Assembly: GCA_910585375.1 (NCBI GenBank)
Contig: CAJUCZ010000004.1
Location: 1 to 64,000 of the forward strand
Source: an uncultured Alphaproteobacteria bacterium
GTDB taxonomy: Bacteria; Pseudomonadota; Alphaproteobacteria; RF32; CAG-239
Direction of reading: 5' to 3'
Length of the DNA: 64,000 nucleotides
Part shown: positions 23,837-33,061 of the stretch, piece after piece
Layout of the letters: every line of letters begins with the position of its first letter
How positions within the stretch are numbered: the stretch's first letter is position 1
Program-made: the position numbers and the translations under genes
Notes under the pieces: generated by a model
The model's input: the letters and a program-made list of their open reading frames with translations, nothing else
Database searches by the model: none
Told to the model about the DNA's origin: nothing

Positions 23837-24625
23837 ATGAGAACATTAAATATCGGCGCAACCGGAATGCTGGCACAACAAACCAATGTTGATGTCATTG
23901 CCAACAACCTCGCCAATATGAACACCACCGCCTATACCAAACGGCGGGCGGAATTTACCGACCTTTTGTATCAAAACGTGATTCGTCCGGGGTCAGCTTC
24001 CACTGCCTCGCAGACAATCGTCCCGTCCGGCATCCAGCTTGGTCTGGGTGTCAGAACCGCGGCGGTTTACCGCATTACCGACGGCGACGGCCTGACCAAT
24101 ACCGGCAACGAACTGGATTTGGCCATTCGCGGCCGCGGCTATTTTCAGATTGAACTTCCGGACGGACAGGGCACGGCTTATACCCGTGACGGCGCTTTTC
24201 AGCGTAACGGCGACGGTGTTATTGTCACGCATGACGGCTATACCGTTCAGCCGGAAATCACCATTCCGGAAGACGCTGTTGAAGTCTATGTTAATAACTC
24301 CGGCGAAGTCTGGGTCAAACAAGACGGCGAAACTGATGAAGTAAACGTCGGACAGCTGGAACTGGCGACTTTTCCGAACGAGGCCGGCTTGGAAGCCATG
24401 GGCAACAACCTGTTTACCGAAACCGAAGCCTCCGGCGCACCGATTATTGACAACCCCGATACCGAGGGCTTTGGCTCTATCCTGCAAGGATATTTGTCAA
24501 CGTCCAACGTCAATCCGGTGGCCGAAATTACCGAGCTGATTTCTGCCCAGCGCGCTTATGAGATGAACTCAAAAGTCATCTCGACGGCTGACCAGATGCT
24601 GAGTACCATTAATCAGCTGAAATAA
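23837..24625 (+). CDS. flgG: Flagellar distal rod protein FlgG
   Basis: FlgG forms the distal rod of the flagellum. The 262-residue sequence has the NNLANMNTTAYTKRRAEF signature at residues ~24-41 and the conserved SNVNPVAEITELISAQRAYE C-terminal motif. It is the usual FlgG length and lies 24 bp after flgF, with AGGGGAATAAAATT as ribosome-binding site. GC content looks higher than in the AT-rich flanks, as for the rest of this operon. Confidence 0.97.
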   Translation: MRTLNIGATGMLAQQTNVDVIANNLANMNTTAYTKRRAEFTDLLYQNVIRPGSASTASQTIVPSGIQLGLGVRTAAVYRITDGDGLTNTGNELDLAIRGRGYFQIELPDGQGTAYTRDGAFQRNGDGVIVTHDGYTVQPEITIPEDAVEVYVNNSGEVWVKQDGETDEVNVGQLELATFPNEAGLEAMGNNLFTETEASGAPIIDNPDTEGFGSILQGYLSTSNVNPVAEITELISAQRAYEMNSKVISTADQMLSTINQLK

Positions 24626-24637
24626 GGGGTAGGCAAG

Positions 24638-25348
24638 ATGAAAAATTTGCTGCTGGTTTTAACGTTTGTTCTGACGGTTGCTAATCCGTTTCCGGCTTTC
24701 GGACAGACTTATGTCTCGGAAGAGGACATTGCCTCCGCGCTGAAAAAAGAATATCTCGAGCGCTTTGGCGAGGGCGATGAAATTGAGCTGGAATTTTACG
24801 GCGGCCGGACAAATTTTAGTCTGGAAGAGGCCGGAGAAGTTAAAATCATGGTGGCAAATGCCCGTTTTGACGAGCTGCAAAATAAGTTTTCCGCGGATGT
24901 GGAAGTTTTTGCCGGCGGCAAACCGGCGGCAAAATCCGCTTATCAGGGAAAATATTACATTTTGACCGAAGTATTTGTGCCGGCGCAAAACATCAACAAG
25001 GGCGAAGTCATTACGGCCGACAAGCTGAAAAGCATTAAAGTCCGCGCCAATCGTGTCAAACCGCAGCATCTGGCCGACAAGGACAAACTGATAAATATGG
25101 AAGCCAAAAGAAACCTGCGCGAAGGCAAAATGATAAGCGATAAAGACGTGGGCAAAATTGTTCTGATAAAAAAAGGCAGTATTGTAAATTTGATTTATCA
25201 GACCCCGTATATGCAGATAACCGCCAAGGCCGAGGCTTTGGAAGACGGCTGCCGCGGCGACCGGATTGAAATCCGCAATACCAAAAGCAAAAAAGATTTA
25301 TACGGCGAGGTTGTTGACGCCGAAACGGTTCGGATTGAGCAGCAGTAA
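24638..25348 (+). CDS. flgA: Flagellar P-ring assembly chaperone FlgA
   Basis: FlgA is a periplasmic chaperone needed to assemble the FlgI P-ring. A signal peptide (cleavage near AFGQ, residue ~23) precedes the SAF domain (residues ~110-235). This includes FVPAQNINKGEVITADKLKS and the NLREGKMISDKDV turn, both typical. It lies 12 bp after flgG. Length 236 residues, normal. No flgI is in the window, so the P-ring gene must lie elsewhere. Confidence 0.93.
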   Translation: MKNLLLVLTFVLTVANPFPAFGQTYVSEEDIASALKKEYLERFGEGDEIELEFYGGRTNFSLEEAGEVKIMVANARFDELQNKFSADVEVFAGGKPAAKSAYQGKYYILTEVFVPAQNINKGEVITADKLKSIKVRANRVKPQHLADKDKLINMEAKRNLREGKMISDKDVGKIVLIKKGSIVNLIYQTPYMQITAKAEALEDGCRGDRIEIRNTKSKKDLYGEVVDAETVRIEQQ

Positions 25349-25363
25349 GAAGAGGGACAGAAA

Positions 25364-26122
25364 ATGAATAAATTTAACGGAATCAAACTTTGTGCAGGCA
25401 TGCTGCTGATGGCGACATCGCTTTCCGGTTGCGGAATCTGGAACCGCCTGACCTCAATCGGCGAACTTCCTCCGATCAGCCCGATTGAAAACCCGACCGA
25501 GGCCAAAGGCTATGAGCCGGTCAGTATGCCGATGCCGCAGCAGATTCAGGCGCAGCCGATGGCCAATTCTTTGTGGAAACCCGGATCGTCCGGCTTTTTC
25601 AAAGACCAGCGCGCTTCTAAGGTCGGCGATATTATCACGGTCAAAATTTCGGCCAAAGACAATGCTTTAATGGAAAATGAAACCGAGCAGAACCGTGATG
25701 ACAACAAAGATTCCGTTGGCATTACCGCCTTTGCCGGATACGAGTCTTATGCCAAAGATTATTTGCCGGATGCCGTTGATCCGACTAATCTGATTGACAT
25801 TACGTCCAACCGTGAGATTTCCGGCGATGGTAAAATTGACCGTCAGGAAAAAATCAATATGACTCTGGCCGCAATTGTCACGCAGGTTTTGCCGAACGGC
25901 AATCTGGTCATTGAAGGCAATCAGGAGATCCGCGTTAATTATGAGCTCCGCCAGATGACTGTCCGCGGCATTATCCGCCGGGCTGACATTCAGTCTGACA
26001 ATACCATCGAGTCGAGCAAAATTGCCGAGATGCGTGTTTCTTACGGCGGCAAAGGTGTTATCTCGGATGTTCAGCAGCCGCGTTACGGCCGCCAGCTGAT
26101 AGACATCTTATCACCGTTTTAA
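25364..26122 (+). CDS. flgH: Flagellar L-ring lipoprotein FlgH
   Basis: FlgH forms the outer-membrane L-ring. The signal peptide ends in a lipobox (SLSGCGIW, lipidated Cys ~23). The family motifs SLWKPGSSGFFKDQRASKVG and DIITVKISAKDNA, and the C-terminal YGGKGVISDVQQPRYGRQL, are visible. At 252 residues it is normal. It ends the flgFGAH block; the next gene downstream is a FlaF-type regulator 260 bp away. Confidence 0.95.
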   Translation: MNKFNGIKLCAGMLLMATSLSGCGIWNRLTSIGELPPISPIENPTEAKGYEPVSMPMPQQIQAQPMANSLWKPGSSGFFKDQRASKVGDIITVKISAKDNALMENETEQNRDDNKDSVGITAFAGYESYAKDYLPDAVDPTNLIDITSNREISGDGKIDRQEKINMTLAAIVTQVLPNGNLVIEGNQEIRVNYELRQMTVRGIIRRADIQSDNTIESSKIAEMRVSYGGKGVISDVQQPRYGRQLIDILSPF

Positions 26123-26144
26123 TTAAAGTTTCCCTTATTATTAT

Positions 26145-26300
26145 GTTTTGTGGTGTTAAAAAATCTCCCCATTTTTTACCCGCACGGGGCTGCCGGTCCG
26201 GAATAGATCCCCAACTTTGCCGGAAATGCACAGCCCCATCCCTAAACGGGTTCGTTTGACTTCCCCAATTTGAGCGAGCCCGTTTGTTTTTAAATAAGAA
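26145..26300 (+). other. Structured intergenic region after flgH
   Basis: This contains a GGGGCTG/CAGCCCC stem (about 26187-26240) with an internal CCGG-rich loop. A long hairpin AAACGGGTTCG / CGAGCCCGTTT (about 26257-26291) is followed by TGTTTTTA, which is a plausible terminator of the flagellar operon. Upstream, TGTGGTGTTAAAAAATCT weakly recalls the TGTGGTGTC...ACATCT stretch of the RNA cassettes, but the other cassette elements are absent. Confidence 0.5.
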
Positions 26301-26382
26301 GTGAATAGCTTTAAGTTTATGGTTTAAAAGTAAAGCCGGATAGATTATATCAGAAAAGGAAAATTTTTTTGAAGGATGCAAA

Positions 26383-27048
26383 ATGAGAAAAAATATAAAT
26401 GAAGTGAAACATGCGGAAAATGAAGCCGAGATTTTTTTGAGACACGCTCTGGCGATTTCAAATGCTTTTGGCAGCAACGATGAAATTGCAATCCTGACCG
26501 CATTGGATAATAACTTAAAATTGTGGGTAGAGATAGAAACTTCTCTCAAAGACGTAAAGAATTTGCTTCCTGAAGATATCAAAGAAAACTTGCTCAAGTT
26601 GTCAAAATTCATTGAGCGCCTTACCTTATCAAAAGGTCTTCATATGACTGCGCCGGATTATAACTGCCTTATTAACATCAATATGCAGATTTCCGAGGGC
26701 TTGCTGGAAGCCGTCAGAAACCATCTGGCCAAGGAAGAGGCTTTCTCTTTGTTAAAATGCGCGCTGGACATTTCTACAGCCCGCGATAATGAAGACAAAA
26801 ACGGTCTGGTGGCAGCGCTTGACAATAATATGAAACTTTGGGTTTATATTAAAACGCTGGCCAATTCCGAAGAAAATAATATGCCGAAAGAAACCAAGAA
26901 CAATCTGATAAAACTGGCAGATTACGTTTCGGCCAAAACTTTGGAAGTCGGACAGGATATTGATAACCTGAACCAAAAGGCCATCGACAGCATGATTATG
27001 ACCAATCTGCAAATTTCCGAAGGTCTGATGAACAAAAAAAGCGCTTAA
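26383..27048 (+). CDS. Tandem double-FlaF flagellar regulator
   Basis: FlaF, found almost only in alphaproteobacteria, regulates flagellin production together with FlbT. Normal FlaF proteins are ~115 residues; this one is 221 and contains two complete FlaF-like units. The first spans residues ~12-108 (ALDNNLKLWVEI, then LPEDIKENLLKLSKFI and LININMQISEGL). The second spans ~118-217 (ALDNNMKLWVYI, MPKETKNNLIKLADYV, TNLQISEGL). It lies after flgH on the same strand. No flbT or flagellin gene is visible nearby. GAAGGATGCAAA precedes the start. Confidence 0.8.
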   Translation: MRKNINEVKHAENEAEIFLRHALAISNAFGSNDEIAILTALDNNLKLWVEIETSLKDVKNLLPEDIKENLLKLSKFIERLTLSKGLHMTAPDYNCLININMQISEGLLEAVRNHLAKEEAFSLLKCALDISTARDNEDKNGLVAALDNNMKLWVYIKTLANSEENNMPKETKNNLIKLADYVSAKTLEVGQDIDNLNQKAIDSMIMTNLQISEGLMNKKSA

Positions 27049-27064
27049 TTAATAAAGTACATTA

Positions 27065-27092
27065 AAAAAGCGGAGGAAATCCTCCGCTTTTG
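27065..27092. terminator. Bidirectional rho-independent terminator
   Basis: A stem AAAGCGGAGG / CCTCCGCTTT with an AAAT-type loop lies between the FlaF gene and the convergent cysteine-rich gene. Confidence 0.9.
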
Positions 27093-27113
27093 TTTTGGTG
27101 TGTATAAACCGTT

Positions 27114-28313
27114 TTAGTTGCAGGTTCCTTCATATGATGACGTTTTACCGTCACAGGTTGTATTTTTATCACTGCAAGAGCCACAGTTTTCTGAAGTATA
27201 CCCATACTTACCGGTTCCATTTTTCTCACAATCTTCTTTGGTAAGATAGATTGTTCCGTTAGAATAGCAGGCTGAGGTTGTGAATACATCATTTTCTTCT
27301 CCTGTAGAGGTGTTTCTGCAGCCTTTAGTTACCTTATGGACCCAATGGTAACCGGAACCGCTTGGGGAACAAGAGCCGCCACCGGCTGCGCGGACATACC
27401 CGACCCACTTGTTGCCGGAACTCCCGCTCCCTGAACTTCCGCTGCCACCAGATCCTGAACCTCCGCCTGAACCGCCGGAATTACCGGAAGACGGGGGCGG
27501 GGTATAACAAGACCCACAGCATTTTCTGGTACCGCCGCACCCGTCGGAACAAGAATAGCAGTTGCATCCGCTTTCATCACCATAAGGCGTACAGCATGAT
27601 TGATAAGGATAATAGCATGTTTTCGTGCGGCATCCGTTCTTGGTCGACCCGCCGCAACCTCCGGGGTTAGAGGTTGAAGTTCCGGACGGGCAGTTAGGAT
27701 TGCAGGTGTAATAGCAGGTATAACCGCAGCCGTCAGAGCCGTTTGCTCCGTAAGAAGAATAACTTAAAGACGTATTCGCCGGACAGCCGGAAGGCCTGCA
27801 GCAGGTACCGAAATTGTTATCATAAGAACAGCGGCCGGAGGCATGAAGTTTCTGACCGGACGGGCATGAGTTTGTATATCCGGTATCGCGACAAGCCCGT
27901 TGATTGTCTCTTTTACAACCTTTGTATAAAGTTGCGAAACTTGGGCAAGGCTGGTCAACATAGTTCGGGATAGAACATGAGGTCGTGTTATAACCGTTAT
28001 CGGTACACCATTTAACCGGATCACATTTAAGGTAATAATCGTCTTTCTTACACTTACCGACCTGTGCCTGATACTGCGGACATTTACCGGAAGCATAATA
28101 GGTGTAACCTTTCTTCTCACACCATTCAGTGTCATTGTTGACATTCATGTTTACATCGCCGTGCAAGGTATCGGAATCCTGACAGTCAGGCAGGAAACAG
28201 ACGCCACAATAAGCATTGGAAGGCGGGAGGAAGACCGAGAAAGCAGCGGCCACAGCCAGGGCTGATACCGCAGAGTTTAGTTTCAGGTGTAGCATAGTGT
28301 TAATGTTTTTCAT
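27114..28313 (-). CDS. Cysteine-rich modular secreted protein
   Basis: A 399-residue protein with a signal peptide cleaved near SNA-YCG and about 40 cysteines, so it is probably disulfide-bonded and extracytoplasmic. Residues ~35-290 consist of short modules such as CPSGQKL, YTCYYTCNPNCPSGTSTS and CGGSTKNGC. A Gly/Ser linker (~295-320) and a C-terminal domain of its own follow. The N-terminal half is shared with 52920-54050, including an 87-bp stretch of identical DNA (27891-27977 with 53625-53711); the C-terminal ~110 residues are not. It is flanked by a repeated promoter module. The function is unknown: adhesion, surface coat or toxin-like are all possible. Confidence 0.75.
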   Translation of the reverse strand: MKNINTMLHLKLNSAVSALAVAAAFSVFLPPSNAYCGVCFLPDCQDSDTLHGDVNMNVNNDTEWCEKKGYTYYASGKCPQYQAQVGKCKKDDYYLKCDPVKWCTDNGYNTTSCSIPNYVDQPCPSFATLYKGCKRDNQRACRDTGYTNSCPSGQKLHASGRCSYDNNFGTCCRPSGCPANTSLSYSSYGANGSDGCGYTCYYTCNPNCPSGTSTSNPGGCGGSTKNGCRTKTCYYPYQSCCTPYGDESGCNCYSCSDGCGGTRKCCGSCYTPPPSSGNSGGSGGGSGSGGSGSSGSGSSGNKWVGYVRAAGGGSCSPSGSGYHWVHKVTKGCRNTSTGEENDVFTTSACYSNGTIYLTKEDCEKNGTGKYGYTSENCGSCSDKNTTCDGKTSSYEGTCN

Positions 28314-28553
28314 CGGCTTCCTCCCAAAGCAAACGCACCCAGCGGGTGAGGCAACAAAAGCCCCGATCGTCTGTCAACAATGTGCCAAAGCTTTCGCGTT
28401 GCTTTTTTCTTTATCTGGGCAACCCAGTGCCCGGAATGGTTAATACTAATGTCACTATAGCACACGAAAGCGCAAGAGTCAACACATAATGAAAAGTCGG
28501 GTGGAGATTTTGGGCAGCAGGATGGGAAAAGCAGAGGGGATTTTGGCTAATCA
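28204..28553. repeat. Duplicated 5' module of the cysteine-rich genes (copy 2)
   Basis: Collinear with positions 1-350: signal-peptide codons, start codon and ~240 bp upstream. A third copy at ~53938-54060 keeps the signal peptide but then diverges, and regains similarity only around 54226-54258 (AATGAAAAGTCGAGTAGAG). A short purine-rich tail follows to ~28615. Confidence 0.85.
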
Positions 28554-28706
28554 GGGAGGAGAAAGTGGAGGGAATGGAGAAAGAATGGAAAGGCGGAAAT
28601 GGGAAAATAAAAAATGAATTTAAAGATAAGGAAATGATTCTTTCTCTTGAATTCATCCTAAGCCTTATTATCTATAACGCAGACAAATTTCATAAGGGCT
28701 GAAACC

Positions 28707-29861
28707 ATGACCAAACAAGAAAAAAAGACATATGCGGAAATTTTGCTGATTTTTGCCATTATCGCTGTTGTAATATATTTTTATTATCATAAGGGAACAC
28801 CGCGGCAAATGGCAGCCAAAAGCGGCGAACTGCCGGAAATCACCTTAAACGTAATGCCGGCTCAGGCGGAAAAAGTTACGGTTGACAATTCGTATATCGG
28901 CTATGTCACCCCCATAAACTCCGTGGCGGTCACACCTTATATTAACGGTTTTCTTGAAGACATTATGGTTACCGGCGGCCAGCTTGCCGAGCAGGGCGAT
29001 ACTCTGGTGGTTATCCGGCAGGACGAGTATAAGGCCAATCTCAAAATGGCCGAAGCCAAGCTCATGCAGGCTCAGGCTGATTACGCCAATGCCGCGGTTT
29101 ATTATAAAAGAATGCGCGAGGCCGGTGTTAAAATCATTTCCAAAACCGAACTTGATAATGCCAAAGCCCAATATTTGTCCGCACAGGCCGCTGTTGCTGA
29201 AGCCAAAGCCAGCGTAGCGCTTGCCAAAGTCAATTATGACTATACGGTGATTCAGGCGCCCATTTCCGGTATTGTCGGCGATGTCAGTCTGAGCCGCGGC
29301 GATTATGTTTCGCCGTCTTCGCCGCCTTTGTTTACGATTATTCAGTATGATCCGATACGCGTTGTATTTTCTCTGACGGATAAAGAATATCTGGATGAAA
29401 TCACCCGCAATCCGCAACAGCCCTTCGCCAACGAAAAAATATCGCTCCGTTTGGCCAACGGCAAAATTTATGAGGCCGCCGGACAATACAAATATATGGG
29501 CAATGAACTGGACAAGCCTACAAGCTCAATCTCTGTTTATGCCGATTTTCCCAACCCCGGCCGTGAATTGGTAGCCAATGCTTATGTTGATGTTCTGGTC
29601 GAAAAAACTTACGGCGATGTCGTGCGTGTCCGCCAAAGTTACGTCACGCTCGAGAACAAAGGCGCCTATGTTTATACGGTGCAAAACGGCAAACTGAATA
29701 AAAAGCAGGTAGAGATTATAACCGTTTCAGATAATGACTACCTGCTCAAAAATACTTTTGCTGCCGGAGAATATATTGTGGTTGACAAAGTCGGGCGCAT
29801 TGCCAAAGGCCAAAAGATAAAAACCCGTTTGATTGGGGCAGAGAACGGGGAGAAGAAATAA
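28707..29861 (+). CDS. RND efflux periplasmic adaptor (membrane fusion protein)
   Basis: A 384-residue AcrA/MexA-type adaptor linking the inner-membrane pump to the outer-membrane channel. The N-terminal anchor helix (residues ~10-28) is a signal anchor without a lipobox. A lipoyl-like half (YIGYVTPINSVAVTPYINGFLE in parts), an alpha-hairpin rich in Ala/Gln (~95-175) and barrel segments (APISGIVGDVSLSRGDYVSP) follow in order. It is the first gene of a three-gene operon with overlapping ends; its stop overlaps the pump start by one base. A TTGAAT/TATAAC pair at ~28647-28678 is a possible promoter. Confidence 0.93.
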   Translation: MTKQEKKTYAEILLIFAIIAVVIYFYYHKGTPRQMAAKSGELPEITLNVMPAQAEKVTVDNSYIGYVTPINSVAVTPYINGFLEDIMVTGGQLAEQGDTLVVIRQDEYKANLKMAEAKLMQAQADYANAAVYYKRMREAGVKIISKTELDNAKAQYLSAQAAVAEAKASVALAKVNYDYTVIQAPISGIVGDVSLSRGDYVSPSSPPLFTIIQYDPIRVVFSLTDKEYLDEITRNPQQPFANEKISLRLANGKIYEAAGQYKYMGNELDKPTSSISVYADFPNPGRELVANAYVDVLVEKTYGDVVRVRQSYVTLENKGAYVYTVQNGKLNKKQVEIITVSDNDYLLKNTFAAGEYIVVDKVGRIAKGQKIKTRLIGAENGEKK

Positions 29862-32800
29862 TGTTTTCAGAGTATTTTATTGACCGTCCGCGCTTTGCCG
29901 CCGTCATTTCCATTATTATGGTGCTGGTGGGCGTGCTGGCAATTTTGGTCTTGCCGGTTTCGCAGTATCCGCAAATTACGCCGCCGCAGATTGTTGTCAG
30001 CACGACTTATCCGGGCGCCAATGCCAAAGTGTTGGTCGATACCGTGGCTATCCCGATAGAAAACGAGCTGAACGGCGTTGAAAATATGCTTTATATGTCT
30101 TCCACCTCGGATGACAACGGTTCTTATCAGCTGACAATCACTTTTGACATCGGCACAGATCCTGACATTGCTCAGGTGCAGGTTGAAAACCGCCTGCAAC
30201 AGGTCAATTCCCAGCTTCCCGCTTTGGTGATTCAGGAAGGCATCAGCGTCGAAACCCGCTCGACCAATCTGTTGGCCATGTTAATTCTGCGTTCGCCCAA
30301 CCGCACCTATAATGACTTGTTTCTGAGCAACTTTGCCTATGAGAATATTCAAAACCCGCTGGCGCGCGTCAAAGGTATCGGCGATGTCCAGATTTACGGT
30401 CCGCAATACAGTATGCGCATTTGGTTGAATACGGAAAAAATTTCTTCCCTCGGATTGGACAGCACCGATGTTGTTAAAGCCATTGAAAGCCAGAACATTC
30501 AGGCTTCAATCGGAGAAATCGGTGCCGCTCCGAGTCGCCCCGATACGGCGGTTGTAATGTCGCTTACCGCCAAAGGCTTGTTGAACAGCGTGGAAGATTT
30601 TGAGAATATTGTCATCACGACTTCGGCTGACGGTGGAATTATCCGGCTGAAAGACATTTCCCGCATTGAACTGGGAGCGGACACTTACAGCATGAATGCC
30701 CATTTTGACAACGCTCCGGCAGTGGTTATCGGTCTGAGCCAGACGCCGAACTCCAATTCTCTGGATATTATGAAAAATGTTCAAAAAGAAATCGCCAGTC
30801 TCCAAAAAACTTTTCCTGCCGATATGGAATTTGCCGTAGCATACGATTCGACAGATTTTGTACGTGCATCTATTGAAAGCATTTTGGAAACGCTGGTCAT
30901 AACTTTCTCGCTGGTTGTGTTGGTCACTTATGTTTTTCTGCAACGCGCCAAAACCACGTTGATTCCGCTCATTACCATTCCTGTATCGTTGGTTGCGACC
31001 TTCGCCGTCATCTTTGCGCTTGGCTTTGATATTAATATTTTAACACTGTTCGCCATGATTCTGGCCATTGGTCTGGTTGTGGACGATGCGATTATTGTGG
31101 TCGAACGCGTCCAATATCTGATGCTTAATGAAAAAATGGATGCCAAAGCAGCCTCTGTCAAGGCCATGCAGCAGATTGCCAGTGCCATCGTCGCTACAAC
31201 TTTTGTGCTGTTGTCAATCTTTATTCCGGTCGGATTGATGGCGGGTATTACCGGCAAGATTTATCAGCAGTTTGCCGTCACGATTGCCACATCAGTTGCT
31301 TTTTCGGCATTTAATGCCTTAACGCTGAGCCCGGCGCTTTGCTCGATTTTTCTCAGGGGCGATGACGGCACGACCGACAATCCTTTATTTATCTGGTTTA
31401 ATGACCTGATAACTTTTTTCCGCGATAAATATGTGGCTGTCGTGGGTTGGTTCTCAAGCCGTTTAAAGTTGACGTCCGTTGTTGTTCTGGCCGCAATCGC
31501 CGTTGTTATGCTGACTTTTGCCGGTACCGCCACTTCTTTTATTCCGGAAGAAGATCAGGGGATTATCTTTACCAATGTCCAGCTCCGCAATACCGCGACC
31601 ATCAACCAGACAAACGAGCTGTTGGACAAGCTTGGACACGAGGTTTTGCAGGAAGATGGCGTGGAATATTTTATTTCTGTAGCCGGCTATTCAATGCTGG
31701 GCGGCGGCGGTGAAAACGTTGCACTGGGCGTTATCGGCCTGAAGCCGTGGAAAGAGCGCACCGCCAAAAGTCTGTCAATGGAAAGCATAACCAATCATCT
31801 GACCGCCCAATACGGTCAGAATCCCGATGCCGAAATCAACTTCTTTGCTCCGCCGTCCATTCCGGGTATCGGCAGTGCCAACGGCCTGACGTTTGAAATG
31901 CTTGCCATTCGCAACAGCCTGACACCGGCAGATTTGTTTGACAAAATGGAAACCTTCCTCGGACAGTTAAATCAAAAGCCGGAAATGTCTTATGCCTTTT
32001 CAACCTTTACCGCCGATACGCCGCATGTCTTTTTGGACATTGACCGCACCAAACTCGAGGCCTATAACGTTCCTGTGTCCAACCTGTTTACGGCGCTGCA
32101 AAATAATCTGGGCTCCCGTTATATTAACAATATTACGCTGAACGGACAGGTAAATAAGGTTATTATTCAGGCTGATTTCCAATATCGCCAAAACCTTCGT
32201 AATATCGAAAATATGTATGTCCGTTCCAAAACCGGCGACCTTGTCCGAGTCAAGAGCTTTGCCACGGTAAGTACTGAAATCTCGCCCAATATTGTGTATC
32301 GTTACAATCAATATACCTCCGCCTCGGTCACGGCTCAGTCTGCCCCCGGCGTCAGTACCGGTACTGCCATTGATACCATCCGCAGTCTGGCCTCTCAGAC
32401 GCTGGGGCAGGATTACGGTATAGCCTGGACGGGGCTGAGCCTGCAGGAAGTCGAGGCTGCAGGGCTGGCGCAGGTGCTGATTGCACTGGCCTTGGTGTTT
32501 TGCTACCTGTTTTTGGTGGCGCTCTATGAAAGCTGGATGTTGGCTTTTTCGGTAATGTTCTCAACCGTGTTCGGCATTCTGGGCGCTCTGGCCGGATTAC
32601 ACCTGATGGGGCTGTCATTGAGTATTTATGCCCAGCTCGGACTGATTATGCTGATTGGTCTGGCAGCCAAAAATGCCATTTTGATTGTGGAATTTACCAA
32701 GGCTTATCGTGATGATGGCGCAAGCATTCTCGAGGCAGCCAAAAAAGGGGCGGAAGAGCGCTTTCGCGCCGTGTTGATGACGGCTTTAACGTTTATTCTG

Positions 32801-33061
32801 GGCGTTTTTCCGATGGTCGTGGCTACCGGTGCCGGAGCGTCAAGCCAGATTGCCATCGGGACGTCGGTTTTTTTCGGAATGATTGTCGCCACGTTGATCG
32901 GCATTATCTTTATTCCGGCGCTGTTTGCAGTCTTTGAGAGTATCAAAGAATGGGCGGGCGGCAGCCGGGAAGAAGCCGAAGTTATTCGGGAAACCAAAGT
33001 CCATGGCAACAAACTGGGCATCAAACTGGATGATACGCCGGAACGGGAGGGCGCAAAATGA
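29861..33061 (+). CDS. RND multidrug efflux pump, HAE1 (AcrB-like) family
   Basis: A 1066-residue proton-driven trimeric efflux pump. It starts MFSEYFIDRPRFAAVISI, as in HAE1 pumps, with twelve transmembrane helices and two large periplasmic loops. The proton-relay residues are present: the Asp-Asp pair in GLVVDDAIIV (~residues 407-408) and the Lys in GLAAKNAILIV (~935). It is slightly longer than AcrB because of a charged C-terminal tail. Its substrates (drugs, bile salts, dyes) cannot be told from sequence. No TetR/AcrR regulator is encoded beside the operon. Confidence 0.97.
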   Translation: MFSEYFIDRPRFAAVISIIMVLVGVLAILVLPVSQYPQITPPQIVVSTTYPGANAKVLVDTVAIPIENELNGVENMLYMSSTSDDNGSYQLTITFDIGTDPDIAQVQVENRLQQVNSQLPALVIQEGISVETRSTNLLAMLILRSPNRTYNDLFLSNFAYENIQNPLARVKGIGDVQIYGPQYSMRIWLNTEKISSLGLDSTDVVKAIESQNIQASIGEIGAAPSRPDTAVVMSLTAKGLLNSVEDFENIVITTSADGGIIRLKDISRIELGADTYSMNAHFDNAPAVVIGLSQTPNSNSLDIMKNVQKEIASLQKTFPADMEFAVAYDSTDFVRASIESILETLVITFSLVVLVTYVFLQRAKTTLIPLITIPVSLVATFAVIFALGFDINILTLFAMILAIGLVVDDAIIVVERVQYLMLNEKMDAKAASVKAMQQIASAIVATTFVLLSIFIPVGLMAGITGKIYQQFAVTIATSVAFSAFNALTLSPALCSIFLRGDDGTTDNPLFIWFNDLITFFRDKYVAVVGWFSSRLKLTSVVVLAAIAVVMLTFAGTATSFIPEEDQGIIFTNVQLRNTATINQTNELLDKLGHEVLQEDGVEYFISVAGYSMLGGGGENVALGVIGLKPWKERTAKSLSMESITNHLTAQYGQNPDAEINFFAPPSIPGIGSANGLTFEMLAIRNSLTPADLFDKMETFLGQLNQKPEMSYAFSTFTADTPHVFLDIDRTKLEAYNVPVSNLFTALQNNLGSRYINNITLNGQVNKVIIQADFQYRQNLRNIENMYVRSKTGDLVRVKSFATVSTEISPNIVYRYNQYTSASVTAQSAPGVSTGTAIDTIRSLASQTLGQDYGIAWTGLSLQEVEAAGLAQVLIALALVFCYLFLVALYESWMLAFSVMFSTVFGILGALAGLHLMGLSLSIYAQLGLIMLIGLAAKNAILIVEFTKAYRDDGASILEAAKKGAEERFRAVLMTALTFILGVFPMVVATGAGASSQIAIGTSVFFGMIVATLIGIIFIPALFAVFESIKEWAGGSREEAEVIRETKVHGNKLGIKLDDTPEREGAK

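Noticed and set aside
26145..26300. A fifth copy of the RNA cassette after flgH
   Set aside because: Only a short TGTGGTGT...AATCT stretch resembles it. The GAGA hairpin, pseudoknot strands and Shine-Dalgarno are missing, so it is listed only as structured intergenic DNA.
28216..28443. 75-codon + strand ORFs identical at 13-240 and 28216-28443
   Set aside because: They are the reverse strand of the duplicated signal-peptide and upstream module. Their conservation comes from the DNA duplication, not from coding.
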